DNA of 60,699 nucleotides from Rhizophlyctis rosea. Its lineage: Eukaryota > Chytridiomycota > Chytridiomycetes > Rhizophlyctidales > Rhizophlyctidaceae. Positions 1 through 12,129 of this stretch are shown piece after piece. The notes under the pieces are model-generated. The model was given only the letters and a program-made list of their open reading frames with translations, had not been told where the DNA came from and did no database searches. The stretch is taken from assembly GCA_027596075.1 (NCBI GenBank), contig JADGJC010000203.1, positions 1 to 60,699 on the forward strand, given 5' to 3'. The stretch's first letter is position 1; every line of letters begins with the position of its first letter. The position numbers and the translations under genes were made by a program.

Positions 1-125
1 TGGGGGGCCTTTTTGGTGTTTTCAGTGGTAAGTCTCTTTTTTTTTGGAACCTTCATTCCGCATTCTCTCTTAACCAAAAACACCTTCACCACACCCCCCC
101 CCCCCCCCCCCCCTCCCACCAACAG

Positions 126-375
126 CTCAGCAGCCTTCGGCCGCCGGCACGACCTCACACGTCACATCAGAATCCACGACGGGATACGTCCTTTTTACTG
201 TCAACGTTGCGGACGGAGTTTTTCGAGGGCAGACGCGTTGGCGAGGCATCATTCTAATTCACGGGGGGCGTGTAGGCCGGCGGGGGCTAATGGTGGTGGT
301 GGGGGGAGTGGGGGAGGGAGTGAGGCAGGGGAGGAGGAGGAGGGTGAGGGGGGGAGTGAGGGGGGTGATGAATGA
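126..375 (+). CDS. C2H2 zinc-finger protein, 3' terminal exon (5' truncated)
   Basis: Last exon of a probable C2H2 zinc-finger transcription factor whose 5' part lies outside the window. The reading begins in the second half of one finger ([14 protein letters not shown], supplying the two zinc-binding His). A TGEKP-like linker (HDGIRPFYC) leads into a second finger beginning CQRCGRSF, with [16 protein letters not shown] after it, the form seen in fungal Crz1/Msn2-type factors. The first finger needs its Cys pair from an upstream exon. A GTAAGT donor at 28-33 and a CAG at 123-125 suggest an intron of about 98 bp that contains a 20-C run. The C-terminal tail is Gly/Glu-rich and ends at TGA 373-375. 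DNA binding in the nucleus is inferred from family. No closer identity can be given. Confidence 0.75.
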
Positions 376-3300
376 GTAGGGTGGGTGTGGAGGGGTAGGG
401 TGGGGTTTGGTGGGAAGGGTTTAGGTGGGTTTGGAAGAATGTACAGCATGGAAAATGGGTATCTTTGTAAGATTGTAGCATCAGAATGTAATGTACGCAA
501 GTAATGCATTGGCGACCGTTTCTTTGCTTACATTTACCGCCACGTTATGTCCTCACGTTTGCGTTTGTTTCATTTTTCTGTGTGTCAAGGAATGGCTTTC
601 ACTTCGGAAAGGTTGCAAATGGATCATGATGTATGTGTCGATTGCCGGGAAGTGATAGGATGACGCACTACCCCTTCCGATTCGTTGCGTAGGTTTCAGT
701 GTCGCTCCATCAGGTATACGGACGTGTTGTCATCCGTTTTTTCTTCTCTTCTATTGATAGGGATATATATTAATATGTTGGACGGATCCCTACGTTTTCT
801 CCACCTTTCAGTCCCTGCTACCTCCTGCACTGCGAACAGTTGAGAACTAGAAAAAATCAAGCGGTCATATCTGATCTCATTCATTTTCTTGTTGTTGCTC
901 CGATCTGCGTCTTTGTTTCGCGTACAGATACTGGCACAAGCACCGCAAGAAGGATGTGCAATGCAAGCTTCAGTGACGTAGATTATGAGAAGGGGCGACG
1001 ATGGAGGTGCACGGCGAGACAGTGTGTCAGCAAAAGCAACTGGCGTCTACAATGAAGTTGATTACCCGTCTATTTTGTCCTTCTTCGCTCACTTTTCATT
1101 TCCTCCTGTTTATGTGTAATCTGTGACGCCAACTCGATGAGGGCCCTCATCACATCAACATAGAACATCACGATCGTAGTCAAATCCGACGTTCCCGGTC
1201 CAGCCTATTGGTGATCACAAAACCGGTTCGACAATACAGGTTTCGTCGGGACGCCAAACGCTTGGGTCTTTCCCTCCGCTGTTTGTTCTCTCTGAAAATT
1301 GTACGTAGATATGGAAAAGGTGGAGACGGAGATAAATGCCTCAGCGAGGTTGCACTACAATATCTTTCCGGTAAATTTATTCATGCGAGTGGGGAGAAAA
1401 CAGCAAGCGATGATACTATTCATGTTCGATCGCTTCGCTGCTGTTGGTATCTCGGTCGCATTCTTTTATTCCGTGGGTTTATATCAGCCGACGTTTGAGG
1501 TGCTCCGACTTGTTTTTGACGAACTTGGAATCCCCCACAAATCATATGAATGCAAGGCAACCGTCCATTGTTTGGAAGAGAAGCAAAAGGAGACCTCGCA
1601 GTCCACACAGCCCTCAACGAAAGTGTGACGGTCAGTCTGTTTCGATATCTGTAATTTTTTTGATTTTTTTTTGGTTTGACATCCGACTCATGCGTGGTCA
1701 TGCGAGACCATTCAATGCTTTGCAACGACATCTTCACCAATGAAGTCCCAAAGTGCTGACGCTCCATAGCCTATGCAGTAGGCTGCCATCTGACAGCATT
1801 TTCAACATAAGGACAGAAAAGAAAACGGTCAGCCTCTACAAGAAATAACCACATGATGGAACGCATGTTCCGCATACCATAATGTTGAGACAAACTTCCG
1901 GAAAAAAGACCATCACTTTCAAACCTTCGAGAGGAAAAAGCCAATAAGCATCCTTCCGTGCAACCATTCATTTTTTACCTCCAGGATCCGCATTGATATA
2001 GTTGATATGGTCTCACTTCCATCCAACATACCTAACATAAATCGATATCACTGGTTTGAACTTGGGTCAAAGATCCTACGCCTTCTCGTCGATCAATCTT
2101 CGAAATTCAGTCAGGGGAAACGGGACTGCATCGAGTGATGGGTAGGAGGTGTGGGGAGAAGGCATACTGAAGATGGACGGTCTCCGTGAGGAGCAATTTC
2201 TGACAGTATAGGTACGTCACTCAAATTATGGAAGGGGTACAATGTCATCACGATACCACATCGGCTGATGCCCTTTACTCAATAGATTCGTCCACTTTCG
2301 GGCGTGACTTGGATATACATCTTCACCTGCCACTGCCGCCTGGTGAACTCTTCCTTTGTTTGAACCTGCGTCCAGTACGTGCTTTCGACTGGCACAGATT
2401 CAACGACTTCAACCCGTCATCCAATTTGACAGGGAACCTTGTTCGCAAGCGTCGGCCAATGTGCAAGGACACTAGTACAGGATGATAAGGCCATTTCAAA
2501 CTGTTTCAATTCCCCCTCATTTTTGTGCAATGTTGAGTTCTGTGCCCCGGCTAAAGCAAGGAATCGCATCTGGGACTTGTGGATTCCAAAAAGGCCACGT
2601 CGTATGCACTACCTATCTGATATTCCTGTCGACGATGGGAACTGGCACCATATTTTCCAATGGAACGCATCACCATGCTGCACTTGCTGGGGCGGCACAA
2701 CCGCCGCAACAGGATACCACAAAGGAATAAATGAGGTTGGCTGGTGGAGGTGATGGAAATGTGCACAGCATTACTTGCAATTGTCAGTACTGTCTACTCG
2801 GTCCTGATAGATCATTCCGCTTTGGATAAGGTTTAGCTGAGCTCTCATGTGTTTGAAGCCGTTCAATCCCCATGCGGATGCAAAAAATCGCCCATGTGTA
2901 ACGAGCACAGACCAAGATCAAAAAGGTCGACGATTCGTGGAAACCTTCGCCTTGGAAAGTCAGAACCTTCAGATTCCAAATAGGGGGAGGAAGTGAGTTG
3001 TTTCGTTCAGTAGCTCTTCGGCAAACGACCATGCCGCAATCAGTATTTCGCCTGTGATTGATTATGCCACCATGCCAAATTTGGCAAAAACGATATGATC
3101 GAGAAGGAAATAAATAGTAAGTGGCCGTGATACCGGGCTGTCGGCTATTGCCAGGGTAATGGCTTCAATTTCGCCAATCAAATATTCCTCAATGATATCC
3201 AAAAGGTCCCTTTCTAATGTTGGTGTGCGTAAACCTGGGGTTAGCACTAGCCTGCGCATGTGTCTTCTCGTGAAGTGTTTTCCAACTATCATGCCAACCC

Positions 3301-6300
3301 TAAGCTCGTCAAAGAAAAAAGAAAAGTAAAAAACCAACCACACAGCGCTGTGTATTTCCAGACGATTGCTGATGAAGCTGCGTCCTTCAAACGCCGGTTG
3401 TGCATTGGGATTGAAGTGTGTTCACAATTGGATGCTGTGGTATAGAATGTTGCGATGTGCCAAAAAGAATGCCAACAACGAGCGTGATTGGATAGAAGAA
3501 GGGTTGATCACATTCTCCATGAATCACCCTTGGGAAGCAACACACTGATCCGCTCCATGGTGTTATGCCGCCAAATAGGCTGATTTCTTTCATTGCGCCC
3601 CATCTGCATGTCTGAGAATGGGGAAGTGGAACACGCCATCTGCCTGAACCCATTTATATCAATCCACAAAGCATTGATCTGTCATCTTTGCAACTCCACA
3701 GAAGGAAAAAGTTTTGCGTCGTGGAAGCGGAGACCCATGCACTGCCAAGTGATATGATGCTTTCGGTGGTCAGCATGCCATGTACCCATCCATACCCATC
3801 AACATCGATGGATGTCCCGCAGGTTGTAGGCTCAACATTGCACGGAAGAGCAAACATCGAGTGAATTTTCTACGGTCTAGCTCTTCCCTTCCCTGCAGTG
3901 AAGAATTGATGAGCAGGATCACGTACCAATTCACATGTTGGATGACACATTGCGGTACGTGTTGCTGAAGGGGATCAGACGAAGTTTGAAGCAGAAACAA
4001 GGCGTGACGACAAATGTCAAATGGGGGAAAAGAGTCAAAAAATTGGACATAGAGCGGGTTATGGATCAGTCTATAGAACTTGAAAGTAGTAATCCACCGC
4101 CGCGCAATGTCCGACTTTTGACTGCTTTCCAAAAACAAATCGGAAAAGTCGAAAAAAAGAAAGAAAAGGATCAAAAAAAGAAAATAGGAAGGGCGATCTA
4201 CCGGCAGCCACCAGAAATCCAAAAGACAAGAATGTCCTCGGAGGAATAACCGCACCCCGCCATGAAGCATCGTGCGAGGAGGGGAATATGCCGAGGGCAG
4301 TGATGTTGTTCCACTTGAAAATAGGCGCGGAGGCCGTAGAGTTCAGTGACCGTGCGCGAAGGCGAAGTGGGTGGGAGGAGGAGCATAGGAAGGAGCAAGT
4401 CAGAAAGAGAAAACGGAAAACATATGACAGGAAGCGAGAAGAGCGCGAACCCTTATGCAGATTACGAAGGGACCAGCTATGCAGCCGTGGACGCAACGCG
4501 ATGTGCACAACGCCAAAGAAGACGAGCGTCCGTCGCGTACACTTTTATAAGAACCTACGGAGGAAGAGCGCGGAAAGATTAGTCACCGCACATGAGAGTG
4601 ATCTAAACCCCGACGCTCATCGCGACACAGTCAGTTTTCCCAGGCTCAGACTTCAACGAGGAATATTTTGAGTCAACATGGATCTTCTGCCAGCAGTTGG
4701 ACAAATATTTTTCTCATCATTGAGAAAGCTGACTGCACACCCATCCCCACACCACAAAGCGACGTATTGTTCTTTGAACTTACCTAGCTAAGTAGCGGTT
4801 GATCTAGATGGGAATGAAGTTGTGGGAAAGAAGGATTTCGAAGTGGGAGCGTTAGGAAGATTTTGAGGTCAATGAAAATGAGGCTTGGAGTGGCTTGTGA
4901 GGCAGCCTGTCACATGACCTGAATGTTTGTAAACAAAAAGGGTAGGACCCTAGTTCACCAACTTCCCTCAAGGACCATAACGCATTTATACACTCGCTAG
5001 CCGTCACCATTCCAAGCAATTCTGTTGTGATAATAGCGACATCTTATATCGTCCATGTATCTGTGGAGAAGCATGCAAAGTACCTCCTCCAGTCCCTTCC
5101 TTCATGGTCCTTTTTTGCAGCGAATTGCCATTTTTCCCCATCATTCTTGCATTGCTCATGTCCGTCATCAGACTGAAACAATTCATCCCTTCAACTCTAA
5201 GTCATTATGCCTCTTTCCGCTATTGACTTTACGCGCTAAGTAGCGCATCACGGTCGACCATCTTCCTGGCAGACATTTGAGTTCATGCAACGAAGATCAC
5301 CAGGGGACCCTCGTGTTTGCGGTACTGGGAACACAGCTCCTGATGAGGTAAACCAACTTCCCAAAAGCAGAACATCGTGACAATTGAGGAAGTGGCAAAA
5401 CCCTGACAAATTTGAATAGTGAAAGAAGTGCCACAAGAGCCGTCTGCGCTCTCCGAAGGAAGTGGGGCATGTCAACATTCGGGCCGGTCGGATCAACTGA
5501 CAAAGTGCTGTTGCCACAATGCGATGTGAAGGACGAAGGTGCTCCGCAAGTCCCGAGTTTGTTGTACAGTTGCACCCTGTGGCGTTTTATCCCAAAAAAG
5601 GATGAACAATGTGGATACGGCAGTTCTACAAAGCCGGAGACTTAGTTACACCAGCAACGTAAGTTGGCCTTTTAAGTCCAGCAATCTCACCAACTTTGGT
5701 ATTATGAGTGGGTAATATTTGCACCAAGCCTCACATTGCGACAAGCGCAGTCATCCAGAGTGGCAACAATGTTGACTCAAGGCAACCTCATCAGAAGCAA
5801 GAGAGGATGAACTCATGAAGGAGAAATGGACTCTTGGCCCCGCGCAGCACCAACCTTTCCTCTCTTCTTCGTTCGGTTGATTGTATGTTGAAAAGCCTTC
5901 CGTGCGGTTTGGTTGCGCAACATCCGGTAAAGGACCCATATTCGGGTATGCGCTTCCGTCTCTTCCGTCATCCATCAACAACACTTTACTTACACCAGGC
6001 ATATCGTCGGGTGAAATTCTTCCACCCAATTCCAGCATTCCTTTTGAAAGGATTTAGATTGCGGGTGGGGATCGTCCTTTGAAGCTCAACCTGCGTTAGA
6101 GTGGTCCTGTCATGTTTCGGGTGCATGATTGAGCGGGTGCACGGAACGTCAACCATATAATCTCCCCCTCCTTTCACCATTCGGCAAACCTGTTTTACCT
6201 TTGACCTTCAGCGGAGCTCACACATCCGAACTGTATCATCTTGCATGCCGAAACTCGATGCGACGTTCGAGCTCATCTTGAAACCGACTCAACATTCTCT

Positions 6301-6336
6301 CGAAACTTGCAAGTGGCCAAAAGGCATTGCCCTATA
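376..6336. other. Gene-poor intergenic stretch
   Basis: About 6 kb in which I see no convincing gene. The open frames are short, lack recognisable domains and have no consistent splice partners. One frame at about 1299-1628 (+) encodes a hydrophobic stretch but resembles no family I know. No tRNA or transposon ends were noticed. The last few hundred bases should hold the promoter of the Zn2Cys6 regulator. Confidence 0.5.
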
Positions 6337-9316
6337 ATGCAAGGTCAATATCACTCACGACCATCGGGATCACATACATACCCGCCACCACATCCACCGC
6401 TGCCTCAAACATCCGCGCTACCTCACCATGATCGTCCCGATGCCCACATGCCATCGTCCGGATCTCCTCCCCTATCGTTCCCTCATTCACTCAAACGGAA
6501 ACGCACCACAAAGGCATGCGACATCTGTCATAAACGGAAAGTAAAGTGCAACGCACAGGAGCCATGTGATCAATGCGAGGCAACGGGCGTGAGCTGTACT
6601 TATCATCGGGAAGCGAAGAAAAGAGGGCCGAAGCAAGGGCATTTGAAGGCATTGGAATCCCGTGTTCGGCACATGGAAGATGTGATCAAACCTTTGACAG
6701 GTTGGAGAATTGGTTCAGATGCATAATCATCTCATGCCGAGTGTTGAACGTTCTGCGACAATAACCACATGCAGGGCCTGGAAGCTGGGAGCATCCCGTC
6801 AACACGTTTGCTCCAAACGCCGGTAACCCTTCAAACACGATTCAGCCATCAATGTCATTCAGATTCCATCAGTCCTCTTTCCCTACGCAACAAATGCCCA
6901 TGAATCACATGCCTTTGCAGGAACATATACCGCCGCATACACCGTCCCACTACAACAATGCCCTTCCCCCACCTCCACCCAACCACTTTCCATCCAACCA
7001 CCAACACCGCTTCGGGCAAATTAATCGACATCCACATCCGCGAATGCCTGTGCATCAAAACCGTCCCTTCCAACTACGCCATGCACCCATTATGAACCCA
7101 CCACACCCGCATGTTCCCCAACAACAACTCGATGAACAGTTCGATCCGATGCCACCTTTGGCTCCGCAATCTCCGCCCATGACACCTTCACCTCAGCCTT
7201 TTTATCCGGTAGATGACCAAGGAGACTGGACTGGGCAGGAGCACATGGCTGGGCCGTCAATGGGCCAATTCCTGGAACAGATCGAGCTTCCTGATTCGAA
7301 CATATACCCTTCACGCGACTTCGCATCACATCTCGAGCCACAGTTCATGCAATCCTCAGGGTACCCCGACCACAACCAACCGCAGCACCAACAACCGCCT
7401 CCATCCAGACCTCCACCACATCTACCCAATCAAAAGCCATACCACCACGAGTTCGTCATGCACCCCACGGAATACCACCAACCCCACCAACAACCGCAAC
7501 CCCAACCACCCCCCCTTTGCCGCTCCCCTCCAATAACCTACACCTCCCCCCCAACAACCCCAATCCCCTCCCAAGCCCTCCTAACCTCCCCCTCAACCCT
7601 TACAGAATACCGAAAAATCGGCACAATGACCCTCCCCAAACCCCCCTCCCCACTCCCAAAACGCTACATCAACGAATCCGAAGCAACCCAAGCGCCCCAG
7701 AAAATCGTCGACCACCTCGTTGATACGTATTTTGCCTATGGGAGTCAATGCATGTTGCATATTGTGAATGAGGGAAGGTTTAGGAGGAATCGACATGGAC
7801 ATTCGAAGCTTTTGATTAATGCGCTTTGTGGGTTTGCGAGTCGGTGGGCTACGCATCCGGAGGTTGTTAATGGGGCTGGGGGGGCTTTGTATAATGCGGT
7901 GAGTGTAGTATAATTTCCAGGGATACCAGGGAAGCAAAGGATGGAACGCAGAAAATGTATACTCATCACCGACCCTTCATGTACAGGGAGAAAGTTTTTA
8001 CCGCCGTGCGCGAAAATTGGCCATGCTGGAGGATGAGCCGTCTATCGAAACGACTATTGCTTTGGTTTTGTTGACTTCTTGTGCGTCGGGACGAGGAAAG
8101 AGTGAGTGCACAGGCTGTCTTCATTCGCTGCATGAAATGGGAGTAATTCATATTCTGATTCATGGTGGATCTTCAGGTTCCGCATCCTACCTCTTCGCCG
8201 GCATGGCCCTCCGCATGGCCACAAACCTCAAACTAGACGCCCACCCCGACTCCCACGAAGTAGTCTCCCAATTCGGACCCCTAACCTGGTTCGAAAAAGA
8301 AGTCCGTCGACGCCTATGGTGCACATGCTGGGGCATGGACCTAACAACCAGCGTCGCATCGGGCCGCGACATGTTCTTCGAAGAAAAGGTCTTCGAAGGA
8401 TACGTGGAACGTGGTGTTTGGGCTATCGGTGAGGACGGCCAAAGTGAACGGTTGGGCCGGATGGATGAGGGCAAGGGTGAAGGGTGGGTGAAGATGGAGG
8501 ATGGAGTGGAGACGGGGAAGGAGTTGATGTTGGGGAAGGGAACGAATGTCGCGGGACGGTGTACGGATGTTACATGGGAGTATCGGGCGAGATTGGTGCT
8601 TCTTTTTGCGCGAGTGATAAATCACGTCAATGCTTCGAACAAGCAGCCTGCCACCCCTGCCGGTATCATACCCCCAACTCCGGCGGACACCATAATCTCC
8701 CGCATCGATGCACTCGAAAACGCGTTGTTGGGCTGGAAACGTTCCCTAACCCCATTCCTCCAATTCTTCGATCCACCAGTTACGATGTACCATTTCGACC
8801 CGGCGCTTTACGACGTGGCGTACATGCACTTGATGTACAATGCTGCCATGGTGCTGCTGCACAAACCAAAGTTCAAAGAAATCATGAAGCATTTCGCGGA
8901 CGGGGCCATAGATGAAGCAACATTAGTAAATGATCGGCATTTCGTGGCATCCCGCTTACACGCGGAGGAGGCTGCGGAAACGTTGAGGAGGGTTTTGAAG
9001 AGCAATCCGGATATGAATTGGATGACGCCGTTTGTGCTTTTCTTCACCTTCCAGGTATGCCCGCCAAAATTGGCTGCGTTGAAGTATCTCAGCTCTCTTT
9101 ACTGATCACATACAATTCACACAGCCCGCCATAATACACGTCACCATCGCAAAACAATTGCCGCAGGAAGCTCCCAAATTGGTCGAATTGGCAAAAGTCC
9201 ACCTAAGGGCGTTGCAGGGCCTTAGCAAGGCTTGGGCGGTTGGAGGGCAACTGAGGGACATGCTGGGAGGAATGTTGGCAAAGGCAGGATTGATGGGAAT
9301 GCAACGGTCATTGTGA
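6337..9316 (+). CDS. Zn2Cys6 transcription factor with fungal-specific TF domain
   Basis: Nuclear binuclear-cluster regulator. Exons: 6337-6700, 6775-7898, 7987-8101, 8177-9054 and 9125-9316; all donors and acceptors are GT-AG and phases agree. The N-terminus holds the six-Cys cluster CDICHKRKVKC...CDQCEATGVSC (C-x2-C-x6-C-x5-C-x2-C-x6-C), followed by a basic linker (KKRGPK) and a short coiled segment (ALESRVRHMEDVI). A long Pro/His/Gln-rich low-complexity region fills most of exon 2. The second half has the middle-homology or fungal_trans signature (SASYLFAGMALRMATNLKLD, then VRRRLWCTCWGMD). ATG 6337 is chosen as the nearest start to the cluster; an in-frame open stretch extends 96 bases further upstream. 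It converges on the AA9-CBM1 gene, so control of cellulolytic genes is possible but unproven. The target pathway is unknown. Confidence 0.9.
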
Positions 9317-9398
9317 GATGGGATTTGCGTGATGCAACTTGGATGTAGATGCACAATTCAGAACATTCCCATCAATCGTATTCATCCGTGTCTGGTGC

Positions 9399-9758
9399 CT
9401 AGAAGCGGCTTGTGCTTGGAAGTGAGTTTTGCAAGGACTTGGATTGACCTGCCGCCTGTCCAGTGCCGAGCAAGCTTGGTCCCTGGGTCTTATTGATTCC
9501 CCATTGATGGATAGTCTTCACCACTGACAGCGTGCGAAAGTAGTATTGATCTAATGAACCAATACCCGGAATCTTCAAATTTGACCAGGCAATCGCGAAT
9601 TCTAAAACCATAATAGCCTTTTTCAGTTCCTCATAGTAACGTTCTTCGCAGCTAAAGGAGGTAATGGACGTTGGTGGCCACCCAACCATGGAAACCATTG
9701 CTCGTACCGGTCTCACTATGAGAGATGCGACGAGAGGAAGCCAGTAGATCATTACCAA
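9399..9758 (-). CDS. Possible small hypothetical protein (weak)
   Basis: An open frame of 119 codons with a hydrophobic start (MVMIYWLPLVASLIV) that could be a signal anchor, then a plausible mixed-composition body (FSCEERYYEELKKAIMVLEF, LDQYYFRTLSVV). It lies between the convergent Zn2Cys6 and AA9-CBM1 genes, on the AA9 strand and about 170 bp beyond the AA9 stop. It matches no family I recognise. It could equally be 3' untranslated sequence or chance. Confidence 0.25.
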   Translation of the reverse strand: MVMIYWLPLVASLIVRPVRAMVSMVGWPPTSITSFSCEERYYEELKKAIMVLEFAIAWSNLKIPGIGSLDQYYFRTLSVVKTIHQWGINKTQGPSLLGTGQAAGQSKSLQNSLPSTSRF

Positions 9759-9929
9759 AGATCAGAAACAGGCATCACTTCCACAGGCACAGCATTGACG
9801 CGATATCATTAATGAATCACAGACATTTGGACTATTATATCGTTGTGTCGTGAGGGTACCAGCCCCTCACACATATGCAGCCCGCACCAGTTGTAGCATA
9901 ACTAGCATGGGATCAGATCCAGCCCGGAC

Positions 9930-11394
9930 CTAGATACATTGAGAGTAGTACTGGCCGCTGGCTGTGCATGTGCCGGCCGAGCAGCAAGTAGGGCCCTATG
10001 AAGATGGAAGAATATTCAGGTCAGCAAAAAGCAACTTCAGACGCAAAAAATCAAACCAGGATACATACGGTCCATCCTTGACCACCGCATTGGCCGTAAC
10101 GGGCAGCACAAGTGCCAGTGTTGGATTGAGTGGTGGTGGTGGGTTGAGAGCCAGAACCGTTGACGGTGACGGTGACGGTAGGGGCTTGTACGGTGACAGT
10201 GTAGATCTGTTGGTGTTTTTGTGATGGTAAGGGTAGTTAGTCGTTGAGGTATATATGGAATAGATGAGATGTTTGCGACTTACTTCTCCAGGACCGGTGA
10301 CAGTGACGTAACCGTTAGGGCAAGTGTTGGAACCACCTTGGGTGGTGGTGGTGGTGGTGGTGATAGGGCGAGTGGTAGTGGTGGTGGTAGTAGGGCGGAC
10401 AGAGGAGGTAGTGGTGGTAGTGGTAGTAGTTTGGGCAGGGGGGCTTCCAGATCCAGACCCGTTCCAGACNNNNNNNNNNATACGAAGAAATAGACCGCGT
10501 AGAGGCGTTGACTTCATAGCAAAGCGAGTCGCCGATGTACGAGGGAGGGTTGGAGCACCCTTGAGTAGAAGTAGCATATCCAGTGCCGGGAATGGCAACC
10601 ATGTCAGAAGAGCTGGGGAAAGCGCTTCCAGAACCAGTGATCTGGATGTTGGCGCACTCGGCGTAGAATTGAGGGTTGCCAGCCTGATGACGGGCAATGA
10701 GTTCGTGACGGATGACGTAGTAGCCGGGCTTCAAGTTAGCGGGGATGGTAGAGGTCCATTGGAGGGTCTTTTGGATGGTGGCACCGGCCCAGCAGCTGTC
10801 ACAGCCCGCAGAGTCGGAAGAGCTGATGAATTCGTCAATCTTGAACCATCCAGCACCGTCGAGGGAAGGGACGGTGGTGGAGGGGTCAGAGCCGACGGCG
10901 TAAAGGTAGACGGCGACCGTGGCGGGGTTGTGAGTCCACTGGCCCCAGTGAGCGGTGATGGAAGAACCGGCGGCGGCGACGATGTTGGACTTCGCACCGG
11001 TGTAGGCGGTGGAGGTGTCGGAAGCGCGGCTGTTGCAACGAACGTTTGTGGTGAAGCTGTGCTGGTCACCCGCTCCATCAAATCCGGTTGGGTTATAGTC
11101 AGGCCACCACCTGAAACTCAGTTAGGCATCGGCGTGATGGTCAATCAAGCTCTCGTGATACATACCATTGGGGGCCGTTGTATGAGCTTGATGGGGTGCC
11201 CTGGAAACCGGCAGACCTATTGGTAGACGGGGAGATGAGTTACTATGCTTTCAGTATGCTGTGCTGCTTCCTTTGACAAAACGCGAGGGCATTTACCCTT
11301 GGTAGGTAGTAGAGCCCACACTGTAGGAAGTAACGGCACCATGGGCGCTGACACCGGCGGCAAGCGCCAAAGACATGATAACAGCCTTCATCAT
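9930..11394 (-). CDS. AA9 lytic polysaccharide monooxygenase with C-terminal CBM1
   Basis: Secreted copper enzyme that oxidatively cleaves cellulose. Exons: 11297-11394, 11166-11216, 10480-11110 up to an N gap, 10284-10469, 10069-10206 and 9930-9995. A signal peptide (MMKAVIMSLALAAGVSA) is followed directly by His-Gly, so the mature N-terminal His can form half of the histidine brace. The second copper His lies in WTHNPATVAVYLYA. The block YVIRHELIARH and the axial Tyr in PQFYAECANIQITGSG match AA9. A Thr/Pro linker leads to a complete CBM1 (CAARYGQCGGQGWTGPTCC...YYSQC) split by one intron. The frame differs on the two sides of the N gap, which is expected if the true gap length is not 10. 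The last residue before TAG 9930-9932 is Ile. Active on paper, provided the gap hides no lesion. Confidence 0.92.
10470..10479. other. Assembly gap (10 N)
   Basis: A run of ten undetermined bases between the catalytic domain and the Thr-rich linker of the AA9-CBM1 gene. The flanks are low-complexity (ACC/ACT) repeats, a likely cause of the gap. The flanking frames do not join if exactly ten bases are missing. The sequence on the catalytic side ends in GTAT when read on the minus strand, so an intron could also start there. Confidence 0.95.
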
Positions 11395-11490
11395 CTTTGC
11401 TGAATTTGTTGTGAAGTTGGTGGAAGAATTGACGGAGATGTAACTTGGACGATCCTTGAAAACCTTACGGGAAGAGTACATTTACATATC

Positions 11491-11497
11491 CTTTATA
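11491..11497 (-). promoter_or_regulatory. TATA box of the AA9-CBM1 gene
   Basis: TATAAAG on the minus strand, about 100 bases upstream of the ATG at 11394. The two other CBM1 genes in the window carry the same heptamer at a similar distance. Confidence 0.5.
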
Positions 11498-12100
11498 TGA
11501 ATCCTGTTTTTCCGGGCGCACTCAAATGGGGCGCGGCCCTGCAATGCTGAACCATCCCATAGAAGCATGACGCCGTCGTTGGTGCCCGGGGTGCGTCGTA
11601 CAACCCCCGGTCTGGGGACCAGCAAACGTTCTAAAAATCTGGGCAACGTGAGCAAGTCAGGAAGAGCGTGAAAAAGCACGCCTGCTGTGTCTACTAAAAA
11701 GTTGGCAGCGACTGGCGGGAATATCTCATCATATAACCATTTCAAGTAGTGAGTAGCAATTTCGTTCACAGCAGCACCTTCCTTAATAAAACCTGTGTGG
11801 AGGGATTTTCCATTCTCCGTGCGGGGTTCGTGGAACATGATATCGCCTTTGTGGAACAGCGTGCAGTGGCGTGTGCTACAGATAGCTCCATAAAGAATGG
11901 AGAACATTCCATACTGAACCATTTTGGAATGCTGGAATGTTTCTGTTCCACGCGACCAAGCCCGTTCGGAGCTTGGCTGAGGTAAGCCACAACATCCATT
12001 CTCTACATCGACCAGATGGACGAGTGTATTATATCAAGAGCATGTTATGTAGTAGGTATGAGTGTCGGAAGGGTAGGAACCACCGCGCGTGATGCGCTAG
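11498..12100. other. Upstream region of AA9-CBM1, unexplained open frame
   Basis: No recognised gene. On the minus strand an open frame of 146 codons (11482-11922) has protein-like composition (for example THYLKWLYDEIFPP and ALPDLLTLPRFLERLL) but no family match that I can name. It overlaps the likely AA9 promoter. It could be the remnant of a decayed gene or chance. Confidence 0.3.
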
Positions 12101-12129
12101 GTGGAGCGATTTGAGATGTGTGTCGGCGC

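Noticed and set aside
1299..1628. Hydrophobic open frame in the left desert
   Set aside because: No family resemblance, no splice partners and no supporting context; left uncalled.
8102..8176. Reading the Zn2Cys6 gene through this 75-bp segment without splicing
   Set aside because: GTGAGT donor and TTCAG acceptor; removal restores the conserved SGRGKSSASYLFAGMAL block of the fungal TF domain.
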